DNA from: Euclidia mi | Taxonomy: Eukaryota > Arthropoda > Insecta > Lepidoptera > Erebidae | Direction of reading: 5' to 3' | Length of the DNA stretch: 64,000 nt | Assembly (NCBI GenBank): GCA_944739405.2 | Contig: OX123186.2 | Span: 34,581,551 to 34,645,550 of the forward strand | Shown here: piece by piece, positions 20,972 through 33,100 of the stretch | Numbering within the stretch: position 1 is the stretch's first letter | How the letters are laid out: the number at the start of each line of letters is the position of its first letter | Made by a program: the position numbers and the translations under genes | Notes under the pieces: generated by a model | What the model was told of the DNA's origin: nothing | Databases searched by the model: none | The model's input: the letters and a program-made list of their open reading frames with translations, nothing else

Positions 20972-23565
20972 ATGTCGGTTAATTCCAAATGACTGAAAAT
21001 TCTACATTATTATAAACTGTGTTTTGGTAGTTCCCGTAGATTATAATAAAAACTCAGAAACTAGGTCTAGGGGATTCCCTTACGTAATAGTTCATATCAT
21101 TATTATTGTTGTCTTGTACGACCCTGAATTATTTAATTACGTAGGTGTATATAGGTATGGGTGTATGGTATTGTGTAGTGGTGACGTCAACGGTCTCAAC
21201 AATAAGTAGAAATACACTTCTGCCTACCCCTTCGGGGATAAAAGGCGTGACGTTGTGTATGTGTATGTATGTGTGTGTGCAATACTTCAATATGTATATG
21301 AATACGTATAAAACGAGGCGAATCTCTGGTTGTAAGTCGTTAGTCTTGGCTGCAACTGGGACTAGGATACCACTAGGACGATGACGATACGATTACTGAT
21401 TACTGTACTCCATATTTTCAAATATATGATCTACTTTAATATCGTGCTACTGCTTAGTTCCTTTGTTAGCTGGAATGACTGATCTCAAGAATTAAGAAAA
21501 CGAAAAAGTAAAACGGAATTTTTATATCGGTCGACACCAATATACCTTTTGCTTTTGAGAAATAACATTTATGCATTTTTTAGTATAATAGCATCAGTCA
21601 AAATCGCTGAGACACTAAAAACAGGGATAATTTTAAGCGTCGACATATATATACGATTTACTTTTGTGTAAAAAGTACGGAGTATATTTTGTTTTTCTGC
21701 TCTAGGGGTAGTTCTTAGTTGTCTCCCGAGAGACTTTACAAACATTAAAGCAACAGCAGAATACCTAAACTAGAAATAATAATCTGTGAATCACACAAAA
21801 ATCGCGAAAGGTCCAACCCCACGCCATACATGCGCCAATTAAACATGGCACGGATAAAAGATGACAGTGTTCTGTGCTCGTACCATGTGATCGTATATAG
21901 CGTGATCGAGGATAGACAAGCAGTAAATTCAAGTACATGAAAAGGTATCTTTGTTTGTCACATTTTCACAGCTAAGTCGCCTAATCGAGCTGTATATGCT
22001 ATGCACTTAAAAAATTGGCCACTAATGGGATGATAGATGAAAGCAAACAGCTTGCTTCAATGTGCACAGCGCGCATTTTAAAATCTTTAATTTACTGTAT
22101 TTATTGTGTATTTTATTTTGAACCAGACGTACAAGGAACCTATCACTCAAGAGAAAAATAATGAGTGGAGTTAGAACAAAAAGGTAGCAGCAGTACGTTA
22201 AAAATCCGGTCCAGCGCGAGTCCGAGTTGGACGCGAAGTATAGGACATTCAACATATTGTAACACAAAAAAAATATTTTTGTATTGAAAACATGGCCCAG
22301 TGCTTTCATCGTATTAGCGTGATGAAAACACTGGGCCTAATGTATACCGTGTGTTATAAATACATGTTTTTCCCTAAAAGTATGTACTTAGCCCATGTAT
22401 AATTAATAAAATTTAGAAAATATACGCAGCACTACAACCTGACGCATCCGTCATGTTGCGATGCTGCGTGAGGTCGATGCATTCTATTTGTAACCTACAA
22501 TGTAGCTGAAATTTGGTGCCTACACGTCACCTTGTACTACTAAAATATTTATATACTAAATATATTGTTTACTATAATTTTGTGAAATAAATGCTCTAGG
22601 AAGCTTCTATATCATGGGCTGAGTTGAGTACATACTTTACGGGAAATTACTGACTTATACAAGAAGAGAATACACGGTATATGCTATTAGTATTTTCAAT
22701 GTCTTCGATAGAGTTTGGGACCATGCGCTTTTTTTCTAGCTGCTAGCTTTTGCTTACCGCCTCTATTGTGCAAATAGTTAGCCAACTTCCTGCATGAAGT
22801 CTGTGACGGTCGGTCATCAAACATCTCCAGGTAAATGCTAGTGTACCGACACTAAAAAGTCCCAATTTCCAAGGTATGGAAATACACAAAATTCTTCTTT
22901 TTTATAGCCAATGCATCGCGGAAAACCGGCTACATGACCAGTGTGGAGAAGTTTGTAACGCAAAAGCAGAACGATTGCTATTGAACGATACCATACTCCG
23001 TTTCAGTACTTTGTGAAATACTGCTCTCACACTAGACAAATTACAGTGAAGTACGGAAGTATACAATGATATCATTGGACATCCTGAGGCTGCTAATACC
23101 TACCCTTGTAATGTCTGTATTACGGTGAGTGCTCCAAAGAAATATTTCAATGATTCCCATCTTCTATATTTTCTGGCCGGTACAACACGATCCAGGTAAA
23201 TTGCCACTTACTTGGTATAATTGATACCGTCACGCATGAATTTGCTCGAAGCGTCTTATCTTTACCGCACCATAAAAACTTGGGCCTTACTAGCAGTCCA
23301 CGATTTCCATCTTTAAACCGGGGCCCGTCAATCCGTCATGCCATATGATGGACCTGGGATTAAACATAAACTCTTCCGCTACTCACTGACTGACATACAA
23401 CGCACAGCCCTCTAGTTGATAATGTATATAGATGATTAAGCTCATATTATGGGACTGACTGCTTAAGATAAGATGGCATGGCGTCAATTTACTATAAAAA
23501 ATAAACAGTTAAAGTAACTGTATTTTCAAAATAACTATGTGAAATTTGCTCAATTATCTATATAT
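20972..23565. repeat. duplication block B, right part
   Basis: The right part of block B is colinear with 44113-46845 of block C and, for the first about 170 bp, with the end of block A. Block B holds SINE pieces at 21208-21290 (a ctgcctaccccttcggggat tail, absent from block C) and at 21300-21385 (an aactgggactagg...gatgacgat tail, present in block C at 44430-44510). No coding frame is supported. Confidence 0.87.
22294..22337. other. compact inverted repeat (hairpin), conserved in block C
   Basis: The 17-nt arms 22294-22310 and 22321-22337 pair with a single mismatch around a 10-nt loop. The same structure is at 45438-45481 in block C, with one extra mismatch in the right arm. It is about the size of a small-RNA precursor, but there is no other support for expression. 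Confidence 0.6.
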
Positions 23566-25297
23566 AAATACGTAAAGCAAAATTTTATGATCCCTTTTTA
23601 CGCGAAATGCGCGAACGGAGGATTAAGAAATTTGGCATGCATGAGATATATATAATTTTAATGAAACTAAACTGTACTTAAATATTATATACAGTATTAC
23701 TCTTTTGTTTACTATTAAGGACCCACAGACTTTCAAACTGAAAAGAGATTAATTATACATGTGTGTACTTTTTTGTACAAGGTTTGTCCTATTCTGCCTA
23801 AAAGATTTTGCAATTTTTGCAAGTTATCTTGGCATATTTTATATACACGTAAAATATACATACCTGTATTATGAATAGTCCATTAATTTTAAGTTTTATC
23901 TATGTATAAATATATGAAAAAAGTAATGTTATCCCTTTTACCACAATAATATTGATACAGATCTGTGATACAGATAGACTTTCAAACTGAAAATAGTTTA
24001 AATATAAATTTTAATATACTTTTTTAGGATAGCATTGTACCACAGAACACAAAAAAAGTAGAAATTATATGCACCAAAATTACTATAGGAACCGCTGTCG
24101 CCAAACTCACACAAATAAACCGATAGTCATACATTGCACTACAAAGAAACAATTCGTTTGATTTGTAGTTTAAGTTTATTCAAAACTAGTCTTCTTCACA
24201 GATATTGATATAAACCCAGTATTTCTTCAAATAAGATTTATTTTGCTTTAGCGGCAGAACGTATTTACGATCTATAGTCATATTAGATTCGATGGACGAG
24301 TTAATTCTGCTACTTGACCATAGATGGCAGTATTCTAAGTTGTAGCAATTATAATGTTAATTGCATTAGGCATATTGTTGACATTTGCGTGATCGGTCCG
24401 CTATTCGCTCAAGGCCGCACCACCTAGCACATTGACTTTCTTTATCGATATCGATACATATGCGATATTTTGTTCAATAATTCGAAAAGCAAGATTTGTT
24501 GGGAGTATACTTTTTACTTGGCACACAAACAGCTGTACATTTTAAACCATTAGAGACACGGACAGACAGACAAGTAAATATAAAATTACAAAGCATCTAT
24601 TCAGCGTAATACACTTCTTAAATTCAATTTCGTGTATAGATGAAGGCGATCTTTTACTTGCATTGTAATGTATAAATAATAATATATTCTACTAAATAAA
24701 CACAACACCATCTAGCCCAAACCAAGCAGAGCTTGTACTATGGGTAATAGACAATGACTAAACATAGGTACATATACACTTTTAATGTAAATACATGAAT
24801 ATTATATTATACATAGAATCACCCACCCAAATGAACAATTCATAAAATTTAAATAAACATTGTGCAAATTATTTATTTCCGGGTATCGATATCAATCGAT
24901 TAATTTAATTTTGTCTTGACCACATCACTAAATGAGTAGCGAGGAACTTTCGAGAATGTTCTATTGAATAGAATCAATCCAAATTAAACTTTATGCTTAT
25001 CGTTTATGGTTAATTTTGCCTAACCGTTCTGTTAAATTTTAGTAAATTGAAACAAAAAATATTTTTATTAGAAAACAATGAAAATCGTACTTAGCGATGG
25101 TACGAAACACCTCAATTTTTAAGATGATCCTACTATTATATTTACACCCCAAAACGGAACAATACGGCATATCTAGGGAAATGTGAATTTGTCACGAGGC
25201 GAGCAACTCGACGCGATGTTAGAACGCGACTGGGATCAGTTAAGCGTTACAACGCTTAATTATGGCACGCGTGCCACGCCTACTTATCACTTATGCT
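23566..25297. other. AT-rich non-coding stretch with short dispersed repeats
   Basis: A unit containing ttgtacaaggtttgtcc and attctgcctaa at 23768-23810 recurs at 26022-26060 and 26221-26290. The actttcaaactgaaaa motif occurs at 23729 and 23979. No gene is seen. Confidence 0.5.
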
Positions 25298-25863
25298 CGG
25301 GCCACACTACCTTACCGTCTACCGGGCTGTTACCGCCATAATTATGGCAATAAATTACCGTTAAATTACTGCGTGAAGTCGTGTAGTTACACTAGAGTTT
25401 ACCGAGATATGCCAATGAACTAGGCGGTAAAAATATCATTTTTCAAGATGGCGGATGAAGCTGCAGCTGTTTGGTATTTTATGAGTGCCAATTATTTTAA
25501 CATGAATCTTTTAAATTGTTAGCTTTCTGTCGGGTATCCCAGAGAGACGGTTCGGATTGCAATAACTCCAAAAATTCGAGCGCTTTTTCATTTGACCACT
25601 CCATATCGGTAGATAGTGTAGATACGTACGTCGTCGTCGAACTCGTGTTGCACACTGAACAAACGGTAGTGTGGCCACAAACGCAATAATTACTGCGGTA
25701 ATCTTCTTTGATGTGCGAAAAAGACCGCCGCCGGAGCTATTGCCTACCGGCATATGCCATATTGATTGGCATTGTAAAATTATGGCCATAAATCGCGGTT
25801 ACACCTAGGCGTTGTTGAAATTATGGCAATAATTGTTGGCATATCCCGGTAGTGTAGCCCGGG
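25298..25863 (-). mobile_element. TIR DNA element carrying a MADF gene fragment
   Basis: The ends are inverted copies of a cgggc-acactacc motif (25298-25312 and 25849-25863). Inner sequence near both ends repeats the ccataattatggcaataa theme in inverted orientation. It is a non-autonomous DNA transposon. The MADF fragment inside suggests derivation from a PIF/Harbinger-type element, whose second protein is often MADF/Myb-like. The target duplication is not clear. Confidence 0.55.
25497..25604 (-). pseudogene. MADF domain fragment, 35 codons
   Basis: From the ATG at 25604 the minus strand reads MEWSNEKALEFLELLQSEPS, then LWDTRQKANNLKDSC and TAA. This is the first third of a MADF DNA-binding domain (WS..kalEFLElyqsEPsLWd). 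The rest of the domain is missing and the frame closes at once. It probably derives from the second protein of the parental DNA transposon. Confidence 0.6.
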
Positions 25864-25999
25864 CGTTACACTATATTTTCTGTTCCGAGCATTGTACAGT
25901 ATTAAATTAATTTAAGAATAAAACAATTATACATTATGAACTTAAAACTACAATTAAATTAAAATATTAATATACAGTACAAATAAAAAAGAAAATAAA

Positions 26000-26310
26000 A
26001 GAAATTAAAAAAAAGCATTACTTTTTTGTTCAAGATTTGTTCTATTCTGCCTAATAGATTTTGTATTTATTGCAATAGTTATTGATCTTGGAAAATTTTA
26101 TTTAAACGTTTATTTAAGCACATAGGTAGTACATATAATAACTATACTCCATTTTTTAATTTTCATTATTTAAATAAGCGTTACAAATTGAAAATAGATG
26201 AAATAATTATTACATGTATGCACTTTTTTGTTCAAGGTTTGTCTTATTCAAAATATATTAGGCAGCTAATAGATTTTGTATTTTTACATTATATTTATCA
26301 TGGCGTATAA
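26000..26310. repeat. two copies of a short dispersed repeat
   Basis: The blocks at 26022-26085 and 26221-26300 share ttttttgttcaag.tttgt and taatagattttgtattt with each other and with 23768-23830. The ends are not defined and no coding is present. Confidence 0.5.
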
Positions 26311-26407
26311 ATTAAAATAAAGGAAATATTCACTTAGTATATTTTATGTGTGTGATATATTTTTTAATTATTATTATAAGTTTCTGACAAAGAGTAAAAT
26401 AACAAAA

Positions 26408-27062
26408 TCCCTACTAATATTATAAATTCGAAAGTGTGTATGTTTGTATGTATGTATATATGTATGTATGTTCCGTTTTCACGCTAAAACGGCTGAACCG
26501 ATTTTGTCGAAATTTCATATAAAGTTAGATTGGACCCTGGAGAAGGACATAGGCTACCATCAGTTGCAAAAAAATAACTGGGAGGGATTGTTGGGAGGGC
26601 AGAAATTAGTACGGCACAAATTTACCTCTTGGAAGTAAGAACGCATGCGCTGTAATAATTGAGTGCGCATGTGCTATCGTATGTCACTGTCAGTACTGTC
26701 ACATCATACATATTGTCATATTGTGCACGGTGCTTACATTGTTCGCATATATTAATAGAAACTAATAATTATATTCTAACGAACGGAACGCTTTTCTCAA
26801 CTTATATTATAAATGCGAAAGTTTTCATAGATATACATTTATATTGGAAATGTATTGTAACATGGCTTTGACATTTTTTGCCTGTATGCAAGATAATGTT
26901 ATTATGGTAGATAATGTCATAGATACTGGCCGAGTTACTTTGTACCCTATATTATTTCTGAAGTCTTTAGAGTAATCAGGAGTGTCTTCACACAAATTGA
27001 GAATGAAAGTAGATTTGTGTTACCCCAAATTTAACGCGTGCGGAGACGCGGGCAAAAGCTAG
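26408..27062 (+). mobile_element. Helitron-like non-autonomous element
   Basis: It begins TCCCTACTAATATTATAAAT and ends CTAG at 27059-27062 behind a CGCG...CGCG hairpin (27035-27050), sitting between A (26407) and T (27063). The ctactaatattataaat start and the gcgggcaaaagctagt end are familiar ends of insect non-autonomous Helitrons. A TATG-type microsatellite lies near the 5' end. There is no coding capacity. Confidence 0.7.
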
Positions 27063-27261
27063 TTACCTGCATGTTTATAATGATATCCGCAGGACAAAAC
27101 GAAATTGCAGTTGTCATAAAGTTTGAATTCAGATCGCCATGCGCGGGGAAATTTTGCTTTCTTAATCTTAATGATTGTGTTAATTCAGTTGAAAATCTTT
27201 TAATACGCATGTATTGTAGTCCATTGAAATGTAAATTTTAAGATTCATTCATTTATATTAT

Positions 27262-27430
27262 ACTAGACGGTGCCAGCGGCCTCACCCGCGTCAATTATAC
27301 GTATAAAACTTCCTCTTGAATCATTCTATCTATTAAAAAAAACCGCATTAAGATCTGTTGCGTAGTTTTTAAGATTTAAGCATACATAGGGACAGACAGA
27401 CAGAAGACAGACTTTGTTTTATACTATGCA
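27262..27430 (+). repeat. common insect dispersed repeat fragment
   Basis: The sequence tataaaacttcctcttgaat, then ctatctattaaaaaaaaccg, then gacagacagacag and ttgttttatactatg follows a very widespread arthropod repeat. Family and termini were not resolved. Confidence 0.5.
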
Positions 27431-27440
27431 GTGATTATTA

Positions 27441-27820
27441 TATAAGGGCAGCGATAGCCTAGAGGAGATACCAACGGATTGCCATGCAGAGGGAATCAGG
27501 TTCGAATCCATTGGCACCAATGACTTTTCGAAGTTAAGTGCGTCTTAAATTGTTAATTATCGCTTGCCCCTTGCCTTAGAGAGCACAATAAACCATTGGT
27601 CCCGGCTGTCATGAAGATGTTTGACAGTCGTTACGTGGAGTCAGTACCCTCAAATAAACTGGTAATACTGATCTTAACCATGGAATATCGCTATCCCTTT
27701 AGTTGCGGAGGTCAGTTAATATTCTGTAAATATCTGGTTAGACCAGTAAGCGGACCTCGGGCTCTAAGGCGTGTAAGTCTTGGATGCAACCGGGATAACG
27801 CTAGGGCGATGATGATTCAT
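27441..27820 (+). mobile_element. full-length tRNA-derived SINE
   Basis: The head at 27446-27520 has an A-box-like tagcctagaggagat and a B-box ggttcgaatcc. The body contains gtcatgaagatgtttgac and gagtcagtaccctca. The tail is ctagggcgatgatgatt. The truncated relatives at 12398-12693 and 63600-63720 share the body, and tails occur at 21300-21385 and 44430-44510. A polymerase III internal promoter is inferred from the boxes. Confidence 0.8.
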
Positions 27821-27840
27821 TTATATACGCTATTTTCCTA

Positions 27841-27861
27841 TTAATAATAATAATAATAATA
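27841..27861. repeat. TAA microsatellite (Dong target site)
   Basis: About six TAA units directly abut the truncated Dong-type LINE that starts at 27862. Confidence 0.85.
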
Positions 27862-29985
27862 GCAACCCAATTTCAATCAGCCATAGAATCTGGATCGATC
27901 CCAGATTTCATGACAACTGGAGTAACCCACTTGCTCTATAAGACCGGTAGTACCACAGAGCCCGGTAATTATAGGCCGATTACATGTTTGCCATCGGTCT
28001 ATAAACTTCTTACGTCTATTCTGAGGGCTAAAATATTAAAACACATAGACTTCAATTCAGTTATGTCACACACCCAGAATGGATGTAAGAAGGGGGCTCG
28101 TGGTACTAAGGAGCTCCTCCTTATTGATATGACCATTAGCCAACAAGTTCGTCGCAACCGAAAGGATCTGGCGGCATGTTGGATAGACTACAAGAAAGCG
28201 TATGATTCTGTGCCACATACATGGCTTTTGAGGGTGTTGGAGTTGTATAAAATAAATACAACTCTACGCACCTTCTTAAGGTCATGTATGGGGCAATGGA
28301 AAACGGTTCTTGGCTATCCAGGATGCCGACGGATCCAGGGTAATGGCGATCTTGTTAAAATTGAGCGGGGTATCTTCCAGGGGGACAGTCTGAGTCCGTT
28401 GTGGTTTTGCTTAGCGCTGAATCCTCTTAGTACATTACTAGAGGGTTCAGGGTTAGGTTATAGGCTACGCAGGAGCGGTCAGGTCATATCCCACTTGTTG
28501 TTCATGGATGACTTAAAGTTGTTTGCTCACACCAATTCACAGTTGATAGATTTACTAAAAATTACTGAAAGTTTTAGTAATTCTATCAAAATGGAATTTG
28601 GTGTGGATAAATGTGCAGTGATACATGTAAAACAAGGAAGGATGGTGGAATCTGAAGGGATTCAACTCTCAGATTCCATTAACCTAAGATCACTTCTGCG
28701 AACCAATACCTATAAATACTTGGGTATGTCACAGGCCTTATGCATTAACGATACAGACATGAAGCAATCGTTGCAAGAACGTTTCTTTGGTCGCCTGACA
28801 AAAGTGCTGAAAAGTCTTCTGTCGGGTGGCAATAAGGTTCGAGCTTGCAACGGTTGGGTCATGCCGGTTCTGATGTACTCCTTTGGCATACTCAAGTGGA
28901 CTCAGACTGAGTTAGACACCCTGGACAGAAAGGTGCGTACAATGCTGACAGCTTACCGGATGCATCATCCACGCTCATCCGTAATGAGGTTGTATATTCC
29001 GCGGAAGTGTGGAGGTCGTGGCTTTTTAAATGTCAAATCTCTACACAACCGCGAAGTATACAACCTCAGAGAATATTTTCTCAACGCGAACGTGGATATG
29101 CATCGGGACGTTGTCGCAGTGGACGCCGGATTAACCCCGCTCAGTTTATCGAAGGACAACTGGCACAGACCTGTAGTGCTTAGCACTGACGAGCGCAAGC
29201 TTGTTTGGCAGAGCAAGGAGCTTCATGGCAGGTTCTACCGGGCTCTACATGGGCCGGAAGTAGACTTATTAGCCTCGGTGAACTGGCTACGTTTCGGTGA
29301 CCTCTTTGGGGAAACCGAAGGGTTTGTCTGTGCAATTGCTGACGAAGTGATCATGACGAATAACTACCGGAAATATATCCTGAGGGATGGCACTACTGAT
29401 ATTTGCCGTGCGTGTCACCAGCCTGGTGAATCCCTCAGGCATATCATTTCCGGTTGTTCTCGTCTTGCTAACAGTGAGTACTTGCACAGGCATAACCAAG
29501 TAGCCAGGGTCATTCACCAGCAACTTGCTCTGAAATACAGGCTTGTCGACCGTGAGGTGCCGTACTACAGGTATGTGGCAGAGCCTGTCCTGGATAATGG
29601 TCATATCACGTTGTACTGGGATCGATCTATCATCACAGACAGGACTGTTGTTGCCAACAAACCTGATATTGTGTTGATAGATCGATCAGAGCGCCGGGCA
29701 ATAATTGTTGATGTTGCCATCCCTCATGATGGCAATCTCGTGAAGGCTGAGAAGGACAAGCAGATAAAATATCTGGACTTGGCTCACGAGATTGTTGACA
29801 TGTGGGATGTTGATTCAGCAATTATTGTGCCGATAATCGTTACAGTGAACGGTTTAATACCCAAGAGCCTCACCCAACATCTTAGGAGGCTCGCGTTGGA
29901 ACCTTGGGTCAGGGGCCTGATACAGAAGGCAGTACTGCTGGACACGGCTCGCATAGTGAGGAGGTTTCTTTCTCTCGAGCCCTAA
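27862..29985 (+). pseudogene. truncated Dong replicase (RT plus restriction-like endonuclease)
   Basis: The frame is open from 27862 (ATQFQSAIESG) to the stop at 29983-29985. The first internal ATG is 27910, giving 691 residues. It retains most of the RT, including FMDD, the CRACHQPGESLRHIISGC zinc knuckle (C-x2-C-x8-H-x4-C) and the restriction-like endonuclease KPDIVLIDRSERRAIIVDV with its PD...D pattern. The C-terminus, LLDTARIVRRFLSLEP, is complete, unlike copy 2. The N-terminal DNA-binding region and about 490 residues are lost, so the element is a 5'-truncated insertion. No internal stop interrupts it, pointing to a fairly recent event. Confidence 0.85.
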
Positions 29986-30120
29986 CCACCAGTAGCTTGG
30001 AGCCTGTTCCCGATACTGGTGGGTTTCCATAGGATATTATTATATTTTTAAATGTATTTTTTTATATATCATATATTTAAAAATATGTTAGTATTTTATG
30101 TGAGAAATGTGAAATAAAGA
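27862..30120 (+). mobile_element. 5'-truncated Dong-type (R4 clade) LINE, copy 1
   Basis: It begins in the middle of the ORF, at the position matching codon 489 of copy 2, directly after a TAA tract, and ends with a 3' UTR leading into another TAA tract. Copies 1 and 2 are close relatives but clearly not identical, so this is not a recent tandem duplication. Confidence 0.85.
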
Positions 30121-30150
30121 AAATAATAATAATAATAATAATAATAATAA
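30121..30150. repeat. AAT/TAA microsatellite between two Dong copies
   Basis: About nine AAT units form both the 3' junction of copy 1 and the 5' junction of copy 2. Confidence 0.9.
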
Positions 30151-33100
30151 CTGGCAACACTGGCTGTCAACGTGCATACATCAATTTTGTTCAGAAAATA
30201 TTTAATAAAATATATCTAGTTCTTCACGTAAATATATATCACAAACGAGACCGTAACCGTATCCAGTATAATATTCCATAATAAGTTTATCAAAGAAATA
30301 CCATAAATCCTCACTACGAAACGAAAATAAAATCTATACAAAATGACATCCGTCAAGACAAAATTGTCAAAACAATCACAAATAAATACAGTAAAAATGA
30401 AAAATAAAGCACAATAAGCATGTTGACTCGAGCCAGGAGCAAGACAGCACATCTAACACCTCCGGGCTCGTCGCTGAGCTCCGCCTCGCAGCCGTCGGAA
30501 CCTGTGCCGACAACGCCGGCAGCTGCAGTTGCGTCGAGCTCCAGCGACGAGTATTTCTCTCCGCCGTCGACACCGTCACCTGCGCGGCGGCGTGGAAGAG
30601 GCCGGCCACCAGCGTGCTTAGGACCTCGGGGCCCACCAGCCCCAAACAGGGTCCCCGCTGCCGGTGGTAATGTGCAGCGCATGAAGTGGACGACATCAAT
30701 GAACGAACATGTCATGCGCGCATATTTTGGGGCGACAGAGGGGGGCACTAACCTCACTGCGTACCGTAGTCGCATGCTGTCTATGTTTCAGGCCTTGGAA
30801 CCAAGCATCAACGTCACGGCTCAACGATTATCGGATCAGGTACGAGTAATCCAGCGCAGTGGCAAGTTGGATAATACCGTACTTGATAGGATTCGCTCAG
30901 ACTACTTACCTTCGAGTCATGTCAATGCCGTCCGGCCTACGCTAACGCCGACACCAAACGCACCACCAATAGGTGGCAGCGCCGTCGTGGAGGAGGATGA
31001 CATGGCTGATAATGTAAGTACCCAGTGCAATGAGGAGGTAAAGGACGCTTTGGAATGTGCGATTAGGGACTACCGGCACACGCCAACCACGATTAGACCT
31101 CGTCTACCGCGGTTGCCTATGCATAGGCGAAATATAGCGCTGGTAAGTGCTCTTGACTCGTTATTATCTAATTATTTAGATAATAGTGAGGATCTCGGTG
31201 ATACTCACTCAATCTTGTACTGTGCTGCCGTGGCGGCATGTCGTATAGCAGGTGTTAAGTTCCCTGAAACTGACACTGTTATACGACAAAGATCTGCTGT
31301 ACCGGCGTGGCAGTGCAGGATTGAGAGGCGTATTGCCGAGGCAAGGGCACTTATTGGCAAGCTGATCTGTTTTAGGGCGGGGAATACACGCCCCAGGGTA
31401 ATGCGCTTTGTGAAACGGGCCTTTGTGGGGACTAATATTAGTCCTCAAGATTATACATCCCGTGTCACAGAGCGCATTGACTTCCTAAAACAGAAAGTCT
31501 ATGCATGGGCAAACCGTATTCGTAGATTCAAAAAACGTGTGGACCGGTATCTCATTAATCGTACATTCCAGAGGGACCAGAGGTGGGTATACAGAAGCTG
31601 GGAACGACCAGACCAATGTGTGACTAATGTACAGCGACCGGATGAGGACGCCACAGCCATGTTTTGGCGTAGCATCTGGTCGATGCCCATTAGTCATACT
31701 GAAGGCGATTGGATGCGAGACGTCGAGCGTGCATGCGAACATATTCCCGAAATGGAATGCGTGGCCATTTCTAGCCAGGACGTTTCACAAGCAGTCCGTC
31801 CATTAGCGAATTGGAAATCTCCAGGGTTGGACGGGCTGCACAATTTCTGGCTGAAATGGCTACGTAGCTCGCATGAACGCTTGGCATCTCAATTCCAATC
31901 AGCTGTGGAATCTGGGTCGTTACCAACATTCATGACGACTGGAATTACCCACCTGCTCCATAAGACAGGCAGTACTAGCGAGCCCGGCAATTATAGACCG
32001 ATAACATGTTTACCATCGGTCTATAAACTTCTTACATCTATTCTGAGAGCTAAAATAGCTAAACATGTTGAAGACCATGCAATTATGTCAGCCTCTCAGA
32101 ATGGATGTAGGAAGGGGGCTCGTGGTACTAAGGAGCTCCTCCTCATTGACATGGCCATTGGCCAACAAGTTCGCCGTAACCGAAAGGATCTGGCGGCATG
32201 TTGGATAGATTATAAGAAAGCGTATGACTCCGTGCCGCATACATGGCTTTTGAGGGTGTTAGAGTTGTATAAAGTAAATACAACTCTACGCACCTTCTTA
32301 AAGTCATGTATGGGGCAGTGGAATACGACTCTTTGCTATCCAGGATGCCGACGGATCCAGGAGGACGGCGAACGTATTAAAATTGAGCGGGGAATTTTTC
32401 AGGGCGACAGTCTGAGTCCCCTTTGGTTTTGCTTAGCCATGAACCCTCTCAGTACTTTACTGGAGGGTTCAAGGTTAGGCTGCAAGTTACAGAGAAGTGG
32501 TCAGGTCATATCTCACCTGCTGTTCATGGATGACTTGAAGTTATTTGCCCACTCTGAGGCCCAATCGATAGACTTACTAAACGTAACCCAAAACTTTAGT
32601 AAATCTATCAATATGGAGTTCGGTGTGGATAAATGTGCTGTCATTCATGTGAAGCAGGGAAAGATGGTGGAATCTGAGGGGATCCAACTCTCAGATTCCA
32701 TTAACCTAAGAACGCTTCTCTTAACTGATACCTATAAGTACTTGGGTATGTCACAGGCTTTATGTATCAATGAAGCCGTCATGAAGCAATCGTTGCAAGA
32801 GCGTTTCTTTGGCCGCCTGAAAAAAGTACTAAAAAGTCTTTTATCAGGTGGCAACAAGGTTCGTGCTTGCAACGGTTGGGTCATGCCACTTCTTGTATAC
32901 TCCTTTGGCATACTCAAGTGGACTCAGTCTGAATTGGACGCCCTGGACAGAAGAGTTCGCACTTTGTTGACGGCATATCGTATGCATCATCCACGTTCAT
33001 CCGTGATGAGGTTGTACATCCCGCGAAAGTGCGGGGGTCGCGGCTTTCTGAATGTCAAGACCCTACACAATCGCGAGGTGTGCAATCTCAGAGAATATTT

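Noticed and set aside
27596..27844. 82-codon frame
   Set aside because: Lies entirely inside a SINE body.
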